A DNA stretch of 49,174 bases from assembly GCA_025463565.1 (NCBI GenBank), contig JAODAT010000129.1, positions 1 through 49,174 on the forward strand. The letters are read 5' to 3'. A program made the position numbers and the translations under genes. Below are positions 24,847 through 32,563 of this stretch, one piece after another (within the stretch, counting starts at the first letter, position 1; every line of letters begins with the position of its first letter). Under the pieces are notes generated by a model that searched no databases, was not told where the DNA came from, and worked only from the letters and a program-made list of their open reading frames with translations. Source of the stretch: Microbacteriaceae bacterium (GTDB lineage: Bacteria > Actinomycetota > Actinomycetes > Actinomycetales > Microbacteriaceae).

Positions 24847-25890
24847 ATGAAATCACCATTGATGACCAAACGACGTAACCAGCACTTCATCTGGCTGGGT
24901 GCGGTCGTCGTAGTCGCGGTGCTTCCGCTCGTCTTCGGAGACGGCTACTCGCAGACCGTCATCCTCACCATCGGCCTCTACGCAATCTTTGGAATCGGCC
25001 TGCAACTGACGATGGGAACCGGCGGCATCCTCAACATGGGGCACGCCGCGTTCATCGGGATCGGCGCGTACTCGTCGGCCATCGTGACCACGAAGGGCGG
25101 CAATCCGTGGGTGGGGATGCTGGTCGGCATCGTCGTGGCCGGGGTGCTCGCTTTTGTCGTCGGATTGCCTATCCTTCGACTCCGTTCCCTTTACCTGGCG
25201 ATCGCGACGCTCTGCGTGGCGCTCGCCGTCACCAACGTGCTCGGGTTCTGGACGGCTCTCACCGGCGGCCAGAACGGTGTTACCGGCATCGTTCCCTTCT
25301 CGATCGGCGACTTCAGCTTCATCGACCTGCCCTCCCAGATCTATCTGATCTGGGGCTTCCTCCTGGTAGCGGTGCTGATCAGGATCAACCTGAGGTACTC
25401 CGTGGTCGGTCGAGAATTCGAGGCCATCAAAGACAGTGACCTGGCCACGTCGTCGCTGGGTATCAACCACGGCGCGCGACGCTTGCAGATCTTCGTGATC
25501 GGCTCGGTGATCGGCGCCGTGGGAGGCAGCCTTTACGCGACCTATCTCTCGGCGATCACGCCCGACCTGTTCGGCTTCCCGTTCCTCATCCAGATCTTCG
25601 TTCTCGTTGCCCTCGGCGGCATGGTCTCGTTGTGGGGCGCGCCGATCGGCGCCATCGCCGTCGTCTGCCTGCACGAGTTCGTCATCCCGGTCATCTCGGG
25701 TGGCAACGCCGGCCCGGTCGAGATCGTGATCTTCGGCGTCATCCTCGTCATTGTGATGATCTTCGCGCCGAACGGGCTAACCGATCAGGTTGTGTCGACG
25801 ACGAGGCGACTGGTCAAGATCGCTCGCAGGCGACGAAATCACGACGAACCGTCCTCTGTCACTCCCGCGTCCAAGAAGGTTGCAGCGTGA
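24847..25890 (+). CDS. branched-chain amino acid-type ABC permease (LivM family)
   Basis: A 347-aa permease with about ten hydrophobic segments. Family signatures are GLQLTMGTGGILNMGHAAFIGIGAY, LPILRLRSLYLAIATL and the coupling helix region SVVGREFEAIKDSDLATSSLGIN. A charged C-terminal tail of about 35 residues (RRLVKIARRRRN...) extends beyond the last helix. The stop overlaps the GTG start of the ATPase gene (GTGA). Confidence 0.93.
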   Translation: MKSPLMTKRRNQHFIWLGAVVVVAVLPLVFGDGYSQTVILTIGLYAIFGIGLQLTMGTGGILNMGHAAFIGIGAYSSAIVTTKGGNPWVGMLVGIVVAGVLAFVVGLPILRLRSLYLAIATLCVALAVTNVLGFWTALTGGQNGVTGIVPFSIGDFSFIDLPSQIYLIWGFLLVAVLIRINLRYSVVGREFEAIKDSDLATSSLGINHGARRLQIFVIGSVIGAVGGSLYATYLSAITPDLFGFPFLIQIFVLVALGGMVSLWGAPIGAIAVVCLHEFVIPVISGGNAGPVEIVIFGVILVIVMIFAPNGLTDQVVSTTRRLVKIARRRRNHDEPSSVTPASKKVAA

Positions 25891-26681
25891 GCGCGCCGTC
25901 GGTTCTCGTCGATGCCGCACTCGAGGTGCACGGCATCACCAAGAGCTTCGGCGGAAACCATGTGCTCCGCAACGTAGACATGTCGGTTTCACCCGGGAGC
26001 CTGCACTTTCTCATCGGACCGAACGGCGCGGGGAAGACCACACTCTTCAATGTGATCAGCGGCTTCATCCGCGCCGACGCGGGAACGGTCTCGCTGTTCG
26101 GCAGTGATGTGACCGGCGAGCGAGCGAGAAAGGTGGCGCGCCAGGGACTTGCCCGCACCTTCCAGAACCTCCAGTTATTCGCCAGCCTGACCGTCGCGGA
26201 AAACGTGCTGATGGCCCTGCACGGCCAGATGAAGGGCGGCCTTCCGCGCGCGATGACCGGCCTGTTCGTCTCCCGCGAGGAGAATCGTGAATACGAGCGC
26301 GCATACGAATGGCTCGATCGCTTCGGGCTCGCCAAGTACGCATCCTCGATGCCTTCCGATCTCTCGTACGGAGACCGGCGACTGGTCGAGATCATCCGCG
26401 CATTCGCGAGTCAGCCCAAGGTGGTGCTGCTCGATGAGCCGGCCGCGGGGCTGGGGCTCAGTGCCCGGGCCAACCTCTTTGATGTGCTGAAAGAACTGCA
26501 CGCGGGCAACATGACCATCGTGCTCATCGAGCACGACATGAAGTTTGGCATGGCCCTGGCTGACGAGGTGACGGTGCTGGACGTCGGTACCAGAATCGCG
26601 CACGGAACGCCTGCGCAGGTGCAGAAGGATGACGCCGTGATCGCGGCCTACCTCGGCAAGAGGAGTGTGGCGGATGCCTGA
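25887..26681 (+). CDS. ABC transporter ATP-binding protein (LivG family)
   Basis: A 264-aa nucleotide-binding subunit. Walker A is GPNGAGKTT, LARTFQNLQLFASLTVAENVL is the LivG Q-loop region, the signature is DLSYGDRRLVEI, Walker B is VVLLDEPAAGL and the H-loop lies in LIEHDMKF. The start is the GTG overlapping the permease stop; the homologous domain begins at about residue 12 (EVHGITKSFGG). It powers the importer together with the LivF-type subunit. Confidence 0.93.
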   Translation: MSAPSVLVDAALEVHGITKSFGGNHVLRNVDMSVSPGSLHFLIGPNGAGKTTLFNVISGFIRADAGTVSLFGSDVTGERARKVARQGLARTFQNLQLFASLTVAENVLMALHGQMKGGLPRAMTGLFVSREENREYERAYEWLDRFGLAKYASSMPSDLSYGDRRLVEIIRAFASQPKVVLLDEPAAGLGLSARANLFDVLKELHAGNMTIVLIEHDMKFGMALADEVTVLDVGTRIAHGTPAQVQKDDAVIAAYLGKRSVADA

Positions 26682-27396
26682 GACCATCCTGGAGATCGAT
26701 TCGATCGTTTCCGGCTACGGCGAGCTAGAGATCCTTCACGGAGCCAGCCTGACCGTCGGCAGCGGCGAGATCGTCGCGCTGATCGGGTCGAACGGAGCGG
26801 GCAAATCCACTCTTATGAAGACCGTGACCGGGCTTTTGAAGATGCGTTCCGGCGAGATCCGGCTCCGCGGCGAGTCTCTGAAGGGTGCGAGCCCCGAGTC
26901 CATCGTGCGCAAGGGCATCAACTTGGTGCCGGAGGGCAGGCACGTCTTCGCCGGGATGAAGGTGGAAGACAACCTTCTGGTCGGCGCCTACGGGCTGTCC
27001 AAGTCGGTGCGGGACGCCAAACTCGCCGAGACGCTCGCACGATTTCCCCTCCTGAAGGAGCGGGCGAAACAGGATGCCGGCTCGCTGTCTGGCGGGCAGC
27101 AGCAACTCCTGGTGGTGGCGAGAGCGCTCATGCGTTCGCCCTCGGTGCTGCTTCTCGACGAGCCGTCCCTCGGACTCTCGCCGATCATGGTCGAAACCGT
27201 CTTCGAAGTGATCGGGTCGCTTCGGGAATCCGGTGTGAGCGTGCTCCTGGTCGAGCAGAACGTCACAGCGGGACTCGAACTCGCCGACCGGGCATATGTG
27301 ATCGAAAACGGCGCGATCGTGCGCACGGGCCAGGCCAAAGACATGCTCGCAGACCCCAGTCTCTCGAACTCGTTCCTCGGGAGTGGCGCAGAGTGA
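26674..27396 (+). CDS. ABC transporter ATP-binding protein (LivF family)
   Basis: A 240-aa nucleotide-binding subunit. Walker A is GSNGAGKST, the signature is SLSGGQQQLL, Walker B is VLLLDEPSLGL and the LivF stretch INLVPEGRHVFAGMKVEDNLLVGAY is present. The ATG at 26674 has AGGAG 8 nt upstream (26661-26665) and overlaps the LivG gene by 8 nt; a GTG at 26665 is in frame but has no ribosome site. Last gene of the importer. Confidence 0.93.
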   Translation: MPETILEIDSIVSGYGELEILHGASLTVGSGEIVALIGSNGAGKSTLMKTVTGLLKMRSGEIRLRGESLKGASPESIVRKGINLVPEGRHVFAGMKVEDNLLVGAYGLSKSVRDAKLAETLARFPLLKERAKQDAGSLSGGQQQLLVVARALMRSPSVLLLDEPSLGLSPIMVETVFEVIGSLRESGVSVLLVEQNVTAGLELADRAYVIENGAIVRTGQAKDMLADPSLSNSFLGSGAE

Positions 27397-27424
27397 TCCG
27401 AGCGAAACACAGTAAGGAATATCG

Positions 27425-28384
27425 GTGAAGACCAAAGTCGCCATCATCGGTTCCGGCAACATCGGAACCGATCTCATGTTCAAGGTCATGCGCAACTCGG
27501 AAGTGCTCGAGGTGAGTGCCTTGGTCGGGATCGATCCCGAGTCGGACGGGTTACTCAGGGCGGAGCGTCTCGGTGTCCCGACCATCTCGACTGGAATCGA
27601 CGGGCTCATCGCGATGCCCGGCTTCGATGAGATCGATATCGTCTTCGATGCGACATCCGCACAGGCGCACATCGCCAATGCGGCAAAGCTTGAGGGCTTC
27701 GGAAAGCGATTGATCGACCTCACTCCCGCGGCGATCGGGCCGTACACGATCCCCACGGTCAACCTCGAGGAGAACCTCGGGGCGCCGAACGTGAACATGG
27801 TCACCTGTGGCGGCCAGGCGACCATCCCCATGGTCGCAGCGATATCGCGCGTGACCCCGGTGCACTATGCCGAGATCGTGGCTACGATCGCGTCGAAGTC
27901 CGCCGGCCCGGGAACTCGGGCCAATATCGACGAGTTCACCGAGACCACCAGCCTCGCGATCGAGAAAGTGGGGGGCGCTCGTCGTGGCAAGGCGATCATC
28001 GTGCTGAACCCGGCCGAACCGCCCATGATCATGCGCGACACCGTTCTCGCGCTGGTCGATCTCGCCGACGAAGCCACCCGCGAGCGCATCTCGGCGTCGA
28101 TAGCCGAGATGGCCGCCGAGGTGAGCCACTACGTGCCCGGCTACCAGCTCAAGCACGCGGTGCAGTTCTCGCAGCTTGCCGAGAACACGCCCATTCACAC
28201 TCTCGTCCAGGGAATCCCCGTCGACCGGCTCACCCAGGTCTCGGTCTTCCTCTCGGTCGAGGGCGCGGGGGCTTACCTCCCGTCGTACGCCGGCAACCTC
28301 GACATCATGACCTCGGCCGCTCTCACCGTCGGTGAGCGCATCGCCGAACAGTCCAGTGTCACCAGGAAGGCAGCAGCCCGATGA
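27425..28384 (+). CDS. mhpF: acetaldehyde dehydrogenase (acetylating), MhpF type
   Basis: A 319-aa enzyme converting acetaldehyde, NAD+ and CoA to acetyl-CoA. The NAD site is GSGNIGTDL (9-17) and the nucleophile Cys128 lies in VTCGGQAT. The MhpF/DmpF regions [16 protein letters not shown] and RDTVLALVD are present. It starts at GTG after AAGGAAT. It forms a channelled heterotetramer with the aldolase encoded next, overlapping by 4 nt, so toxic acetaldehyde does not leave the complex. The order mhpF-mhpE matches other meta-cleavage clusters. Confidence 0.95.
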   Translation: MKTKVAIIGSGNIGTDLMFKVMRNSEVLEVSALVGIDPESDGLLRAERLGVPTISTGIDGLIAMPGFDEIDIVFDATSAQAHIANAAKLEGFGKRLIDLTPAAIGPYTIPTVNLEENLGAPNVNMVTCGGQATIPMVAAISRVTPVHYAEIVATIASKSAGPGTRANIDEFTETTSLAIEKVGGARRGKAIIVLNPAEPPMIMRDTVLALVDLADEATRERISASIAEMAAEVSHYVPGYQLKHAVQFSQLAENTPIHTLVQGIPVDRLTQVSVFLSVEGAGAYLPSYAGNLDIMTSAALTVGERIAEQSSVTRKAAAR

Positions 28385-29394
28385 CCCACAAGCTCTACAT
28401 CCAGGACGTCACTCTCAGGGACGGCATGCACGCCATCCAGCACAGGTACAGCGTCGACCAGGTGATCGCAATCGCCTCCGCGCTCGATGCTGCCGGAGTG
28501 GATGCGATCGAGATCGCGCATGGTGACGGTCTCGGCGGGTCGAGCCTCACCTACGGCCCTGCAGCCCACTCCGACCAAGAGTGGATCGAAGCTGCGGCAT
28601 CGGTCGTGAAGCACGCGAAGCTGACGACCCTGCTGCTGCCGGGCATCGGAACGATCCACGATCTCACCCATGCCCACAGCCTTGGCGTGACTTCGGTGCG
28701 AATCGCGACCCACGCCACCGAGGCCGACATCGCCGCCCAGCACATCGAGGCAGCACGGGAACTCGGCATGGACGTCTCCGGATTTCTCATGATGAGCCAC
28801 ATGAGCGAACCGGCCGATCTCGCCATCCAGGCGAAGAAGATGGAGTCGTACGGCGCGAACTGCGTCTATGTGACCGACTCGGGCGGGCGCCTCACGATGG
28901 AGGGTGTGCGAGCGCGAATCTGTGCGTATCGCGACATTCTCGACGAGGGTACCCAGATCGGCATCCACGCCCACGAAAACCTTTCGCTCGCCGTCGCAAA
29001 CTCGGTGGTCGCCGTTGAGGAGGGTGCATATCGAGTTGATGCCTCACTTGCTGCGCAGGGCGCAGGGGCCGGAAACTGCCCGATCGAGGCATTCGTCGCG
29101 GTCGCGACACTGTACGGCTGGGATCACGGCTGCGATGTGTTCGCGCTGCAGGATGCGGCCGAGGACCTGGTCAGGCCGCTTCAGGACCGCCCGGTACGGG
29201 TGGATCGCGAGACCCTCACCCTCGGTTTCTCCGGGGTGTACTCGAGCTTCCTCAGGCACGCCGAACGCGCTGCGGTCACCTATGGTGTCGACGCTCGCGA
29301 CATCCTGGTCGAGGTCGGCCGGCGTGGCTACGTGGGCGGCCAGGAAGACCTCATCGTGGATGTCGCGCTCGACCTCGCGCACGAGAGCCGCTGA
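28381..29394 (+). CDS. mhpE: 4-hydroxy-2-oxovalerate aldolase, MhpE type
   Basis: A 337-aa class II (metal-dependent) aldolase of the DmpG/HMG-like TIM-barrel family. The catalytic Arg-Asp is in [13 protein letters not shown] (8-20), the metal ligands are His-x-His in [11 protein letters not shown], and [13 protein letters not shown] is typical. It cleaves 4-hydroxy-2-oxovalerate to pyruvate and acetaldehyde, passed directly to MhpF. This completes the lower pathway begun by the hydratase 6 kb upstream. Confidence 0.95.
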   Translation: MTHKLYIQDVTLRDGMHAIQHRYSVDQVIAIASALDAAGVDAIEIAHGDGLGGSSLTYGPAAHSDQEWIEAAASVVKHAKLTTLLLPGIGTIHDLTHAHSLGVTSVRIATHATEADIAAQHIEAARELGMDVSGFLMMSHMSEPADLAIQAKKMESYGANCVYVTDSGGRLTMEGVRARICAYRDILDEGTQIGIHAHENLSLAVANSVVAVEEGAYRVDASLAAQGAGAGNCPIEAFVAVATLYGWDHGCDVFALQDAAEDLVRPLQDRPVRVDRETLTLGFSGVYSSFLRHAERAAVTYGVDARDILVEVGRRGYVGGQEDLIVDVALDLAHESR

Positions 29395-29399
29395 CGACG

Positions 29400-29729
29400 A
29401 TGGTCGATTCGATCTACCTAGTGCAGACCAATGCGGTGGAGGGCACCGAAGCGGAATTCACCAAGTGGTACGACACGGTGCACGTTCCCGAGATTTTGCA
29501 GATCCCCGGATTCGTCGCGGCACAGCGCTTCGAGTTCGACGCTGGGGCCTCGACCGCCGCGTCCCCGGAGTTTCGCTACCTCGCGATCTATGAGATCGAG
29601 GGGAGCGGAGCGGATGCCGCTGCCGCTCTGGCGAGCGCCCTCCCGACACTGCGGATGAGCTCCACGCTCCACGCCCGCCGTTCGCTCGTGCTCTATCGCG
29701 CGATCACCGAGCGCATGACTGCGGGCTGA
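29400..29729 (+). CDS. dimeric alpha-beta-barrel (EthD/DUF4286-like) protein
   Basis: A 109-aa protein with the ferredoxin-like motif WYDTVHVPEILQIPGFVAAQRFEF (about 22-45) and a second beta stretch RYLAIYEIEG. Such small proteins occur in aromatic-degradation clusters and may bind or isomerise intermediates; a catalytic role is unproven. It starts 5 nt after the aldolase stop, so it is probably in the same transcript. Confidence 0.75.
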   Translation: MVDSIYLVQTNAVEGTEAEFTKWYDTVHVPEILQIPGFVAAQRFEFDAGASTAASPEFRYLAIYEIEGSGADAAAALASALPTLRMSSTLHARRSLVLYRAITERMTAG

Positions 29730-29732
29730 TCG

Positions 29733-30596
29733 ATGAAGCTCGGCGTCATCCGAGTTCCGAGCGGTATCGAGCTGTCGGATGGCGGCGTTGCGACCGAGCT
29801 GGCCCGCATGATCGAGGCCGAGGGGTGTGAGTCGATCTGGACGGTCGAACATGTCACCATTCCGGAGGAGTATTCCTCGGTCTACCCGTTCAGCCCGACC
29901 GGCAAGATGGGTCTGCTGATCGACGACGACGTGCCGGATCCGATCACCTGGCTGTCGTATGTGGCCGCTGCGACGAGTACGGTCAAGCTCGCGACCGGTG
30001 TGCTGATCCTTCCGCTGCGCAACCCTGTCGTGCTTGCCAAGGAGCTGGCGACGCTCGACCGACTCTCCGGCGGTCGTCTCATCCTGGGGGTCGGGCTGGG
30101 CTGGCTCGAGGAGGAGTTCGAGGCGATCGGCGTGCCCTTCGAGAACCGCGGGCGACGCACTGACGAGTACCTCGACGCAATGGCCGAGCTGTGGCGGCCC
30201 GGCCGCTCGAGCATCAGCGGCGACTTCGTCGGCTTCGACGGCATCCATTCGGTACCGCGTCCATCGAATGGCGCCATCCCGATCGTGATCGGCGGCGCAT
30301 CCCGCATCGCCGTTCGTCGTGCGGTACTGCGCGGTAACGGACTCCACCTCAATCGTCTCGATGTCGCCGGGGTCGCCCGCGTGCGCGAACTCGTCGACGA
30401 GGAGTGCGCCGCGATCGGGCGCGACGCGGGCGAAATCGAACTTACCTGCGTGGCACCCGACTCGTCGGATGATGCGAAGCGACTGGCGGACCTGGGTGTG
30501 GGCCGACTCATCCTGTCGGCCTGGGAGGGCGGTCTCGAGTCGCTCCGTCGCCGGATCGGCAGCTACCAGGAGACGGTGATCGGCTCGCTACACTGA
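29733..30596 (+). CDS. LLM-class oxidoreductase (TIGR03619-like, possibly F420-dependent)
   Basis: A 287-aa luciferase-superfamily protein, distinct from the two LimB-like enzymes. MIEAEGCESIWTVEHVTIP, ATSTVKLATGVLILPLRNPVVLAKELATLDRLSGGRLILGVGLGWLEEEFEAIG and RGRRTDEYLDAMAELWR are typical of actinobacterial F420-dependent members. Cofactor choice (F420 or FMN) cannot be settled by eye. It starts 3 nt after the previous stop with no clear ribosome site, so coupling is likely. Its 3' end overlaps the convergent EthD gene by 9 nt. Confidence 0.82.
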   Translation: MKLGVIRVPSGIELSDGGVATELARMIEAEGCESIWTVEHVTIPEEYSSVYPFSPTGKMGLLIDDDVPDPITWLSYVAAATSTVKLATGVLILPLRNPVVLAKELATLDRLSGGRLILGVGLGWLEEEFEAIGVPFENRGRRTDEYLDAMAELWRPGRSSISGDFVGFDGIHSVPRPSNGAIPIVIGGASRIAVRRAVLRGNGLHLNRLDVAGVARVRELVDEECAAIGRDAGEIELTCVAPDSSDDAKRLADLGVGRLILSAWEGGLESLRRRIGSYQETVIGSLH

Positions 30597-30971
30597 TGCG
30601 CCGCGCGGCTCGGATTCGAACACGTCGAACGATTGCTTGACGAATGGGTCGAGAAACCGATCCTCGTCTTCCTGCAGAACCCTGACGACGTCGGGGTTCG
30701 AAAGCGCTGTGCGGAAGGCGGCGTGGGCGGCTTCGTCGTCGAACCACACCTCGGTGATCACGTCGAAGTACGGGTCGGGCCCGCTGCCCTCGCCGGACAG
30801 CTGTCGAGCGGTGGTGAGCGAGGAGTGATCGACATAGTTGCGAACATGCCTGCTGATCGACGGCATCAGCCCGAGCGCCAGCGGCACATGGTGATTCTCG
30901 TAGTAGTCGACGAATTGCTCGTGCGTCGTTCCCGGCTTGCGCCGCAGAAGCACCACGCTCTTGATCTTCAT
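30588..30971 (-). CDS. EthD-domain protein
   Basis: A 127-aa dimeric alpha-beta-barrel protein: MKIKSVVLLRRKPGTTHEQFVDYYENHHVPLA is the EthD signature, followed by YFDVITEVWFDDEAAHAAFR. EthD proteins accompany oxygenase systems with unclear function. This is the only minus-strand gene at the right edge of the island and converges on the LLM gene. A link to the catabolic pathway is likely but not shown by an operon. Confidence 0.82.
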   Translation of the reverse strand: MKIKSVVLLRRKPGTTHEQFVDYYENHHVPLALGLMPSISRHVRNYVDHSSLTTARQLSGEGSGPDPYFDVITEVWFDDEAAHAAFRTALSNPDVVRVLQEDEDRFLDPFVKQSFDVFESEPRGASV

Positions 30972-31038
30972 TCCCGGATCGTAAGACTCATCCCGGCCCG
31001 GGCGTCATCCCGCGTGCCGATCACCGGAACGAGAGTGA

Positions 31039-31338
31039 TCAGGAAGCGGGGCGAGTGGCCGGCAGCGTGATCGGCCGGGTCTCGGTGAGTCCGAGCTCGA
31101 TGCTCACGACGGCGAAGTTCGTCTCCGGCGTGATGAGAAGCAGGTCGACTCCACCACGGTGAAGCAGCGGAACCAGCTCGGTCTCGCCGCGCGCGATCAC
31201 GTCGTCGGCGTGCGCTTTGAAGATGGATGCCATGGTGGCCGTTGCGATGAAGGCGCGCCCGCTGTGGTGCACGGTGGATTCCCACCGGCGTTCGTTCCCT
31301 CGGGGCGGCTGGCGGTCATCCGCGAGTCGAAGCGTCAT
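31039..31338 (-). CDS. hypothetical protein (99 aa)
   Basis: I do not recognise this protein. It reads as coding because of actinobacterial codon use and a good ribosome site (AGAGGGGGG about 5 nt before the ATG on the minus strand). The N-terminus is basic (MTLRLADDRQPPRGNERR); the rest alternates beta-like stretches (AFIATATMASIFKAHADDVIARG, VDLLLITPETNFAVVSIEL). No membrane segment or signal peptide. Confidence 0.6.
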   Translation of the reverse strand: MTLRLADDRQPPRGNERRWESTVHHSGRAFIATATMASIFKAHADDVIARGETELVPLLHRGGVDLLLITPETNFAVVSIELGLTETRPITLPATRPAS

Positions 31339-31454
31339 CGATGCCCCCCTCTGCTATGCTCGCGCCCCCCATTGAGGGGGTGTCGAAAGTTTAGCTCCGC
31401 GAACTGCTTTCGAAAAGGGGGAGGAGTGGGGGTTGACTCTCGCGCCGATCTGGT
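31339..31454. other. intergenic region with short inverted repeats
   Basis: The gap between two minus-strand genes holds CCCCC/GGGGG arms around CATTGA (near 31367-31382) and a perfect 7-bp inverted repeat TCGAAAG (31383-31389) / CTTTCGA (31407-31413). These may form the terminator of the BrkB gene or the leader of the small gene downstream; neither has a convincing U-tract. Confidence 0.3.
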
Positions 31455-32453
31455 TCAGCGCCTCCGACGGGCAGCAGCGCGAATGCGCCGGGCCTCGGCA
31501 AGCTCCTGCCGCCGACGCTCGGCATTCCTGTCGATGAGCTTCACGTCCCGGGGCTCCAGCTGCACGTCGCGCTCGGCGGGCAGGCCCTCCTCGAGTTCGC
31601 GGGCACGCTCGTACTGCGCATCGAAATTGGCGCCGAACAGCAAGACGAGGTTGACGATCCAGATCCAGATGAGTACCACGACGATTCCGGCGAAGGAGCT
31701 GTATGTACGGTCGAAGTGGGCGAAGTTACGAACGTAGAGGGCGAACAGGAGCGACACGCACAGCACCCCGATCACCGAGACGAGAGCGCCCGCGCTCATC
31801 CAGCGAAAGTGTGGGAATTTCGCATTCGGGCTGCCGTAATAGAGGATCGCGACGATGAGCGTGACGGCGATGATGAGCACCGGCCACTTGATGATCGACC
31901 AGACGATCTGGGGCGTCGAGCCGATCCCCAGAGCCGCGCCGAGGTTGGCGGCGACCGGGTCGGAGAGCACCAGCGCTGCGACCGTGACGAGAGCGAGCAG
32001 CATCACGACCACCGCGATCAGCACATCGAGCGATCGCACCCTCCAGATCGACCTGCCCTCCTCAACGCCGTAGATGCGATTCAGCGAGCGACCGAAACAC
32101 GCGACATACGAAGAGGTCGCCCAGATGGCGATGATCACGCTCGCGGCCAGCGCGATGCCGACCGATGGTGACGCGGCGAAGCTCTCGAGCGGCCCCTTGA
32201 GCAGGGCGATCGCCGAGTCCGGTGCCACATCGTTCACCGTTTCGAGGAGCGCGTCCGCGGACTTCCGGCCCTCGCCGAAAATGGCGGCGATCGAGATGAG
32301 CGCGACCAGCGATGGGGCCAGGGACAGTACCGCGTAGTAGGTGAGTGCGGCCGCCTGGTCGAACAGCTGGTTGCGCACGGCGCCGCGCACGGTCAGCCGC
32401 AGCACGAACCGCCAGCCGGAGCTGGTCAGCCGGCGGGGGGTCAGCGTGGCCAT
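31455..32453 (-). CDS. YihY/virulence factor BrkB family membrane protein
   Basis: About 332 aa with six predicted transmembrane helices. The family N-terminus FDQAAALTYYAVLSLAPSLVALISI, the central WATSSYVACFGRSLNRIYGVEEGRSIW and the C-terminal FAGIVVVLIWIWIVNLVLLFGANFDA are diagnostic. A charged tail of about 45 residues follows. The start at 32453 (MATLTPRR) is a guess; in-frame ATGs also occur at 32465 and 32516, none with a strong ribosome site. Function in actinobacteria is unknown; relatives were once misnamed RNase BN. Confidence 0.88.
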   Translation of the reverse strand: MATLTPRRLTSSGWRFVLRLTVRGAVRNQLFDQAAALTYYAVLSLAPSLVALISIAAIFGEGRKSADALLETVNDVAPDSAIALLKGPLESFAASPSVGIALAASVIIAIWATSSYVACFGRSLNRIYGVEEGRSIWRVRSLDVLIAVVVMLLALVTVAALVLSDPVAANLGAALGIGSTPQIVWSIIKWPVLIIAVTLIVAILYYGSPNAKFPHFRWMSAGALVSVIGVLCVSLLFALYVRNFAHFDRTYSSFAGIVVVLIWIWIVNLVLLFGANFDAQYERARELEEGLPAERDVQLEPRDVKLIDRNAERRRQELAEARRIRAAARRRR

Positions 32454-32563
32454 GTCTTCGAACATAGCCGCAGAACCGGTCACAGCAAGGTCATAGGAAT
32501 GGCCAAGCCTTCGCATAGAACGACCGTCGAGACTCGGGCCACTCGACCAGGAAGGGTCTCACC

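Noticed and set aside
4317-30971. Recent mobile-element origin of the catabolic island
   Set aside because: No transposase, integrase, tRNA edge or direct repeats were seen at either boundary, and base composition looks like the flanks by eye. Transfer remains possible but is not supported here.
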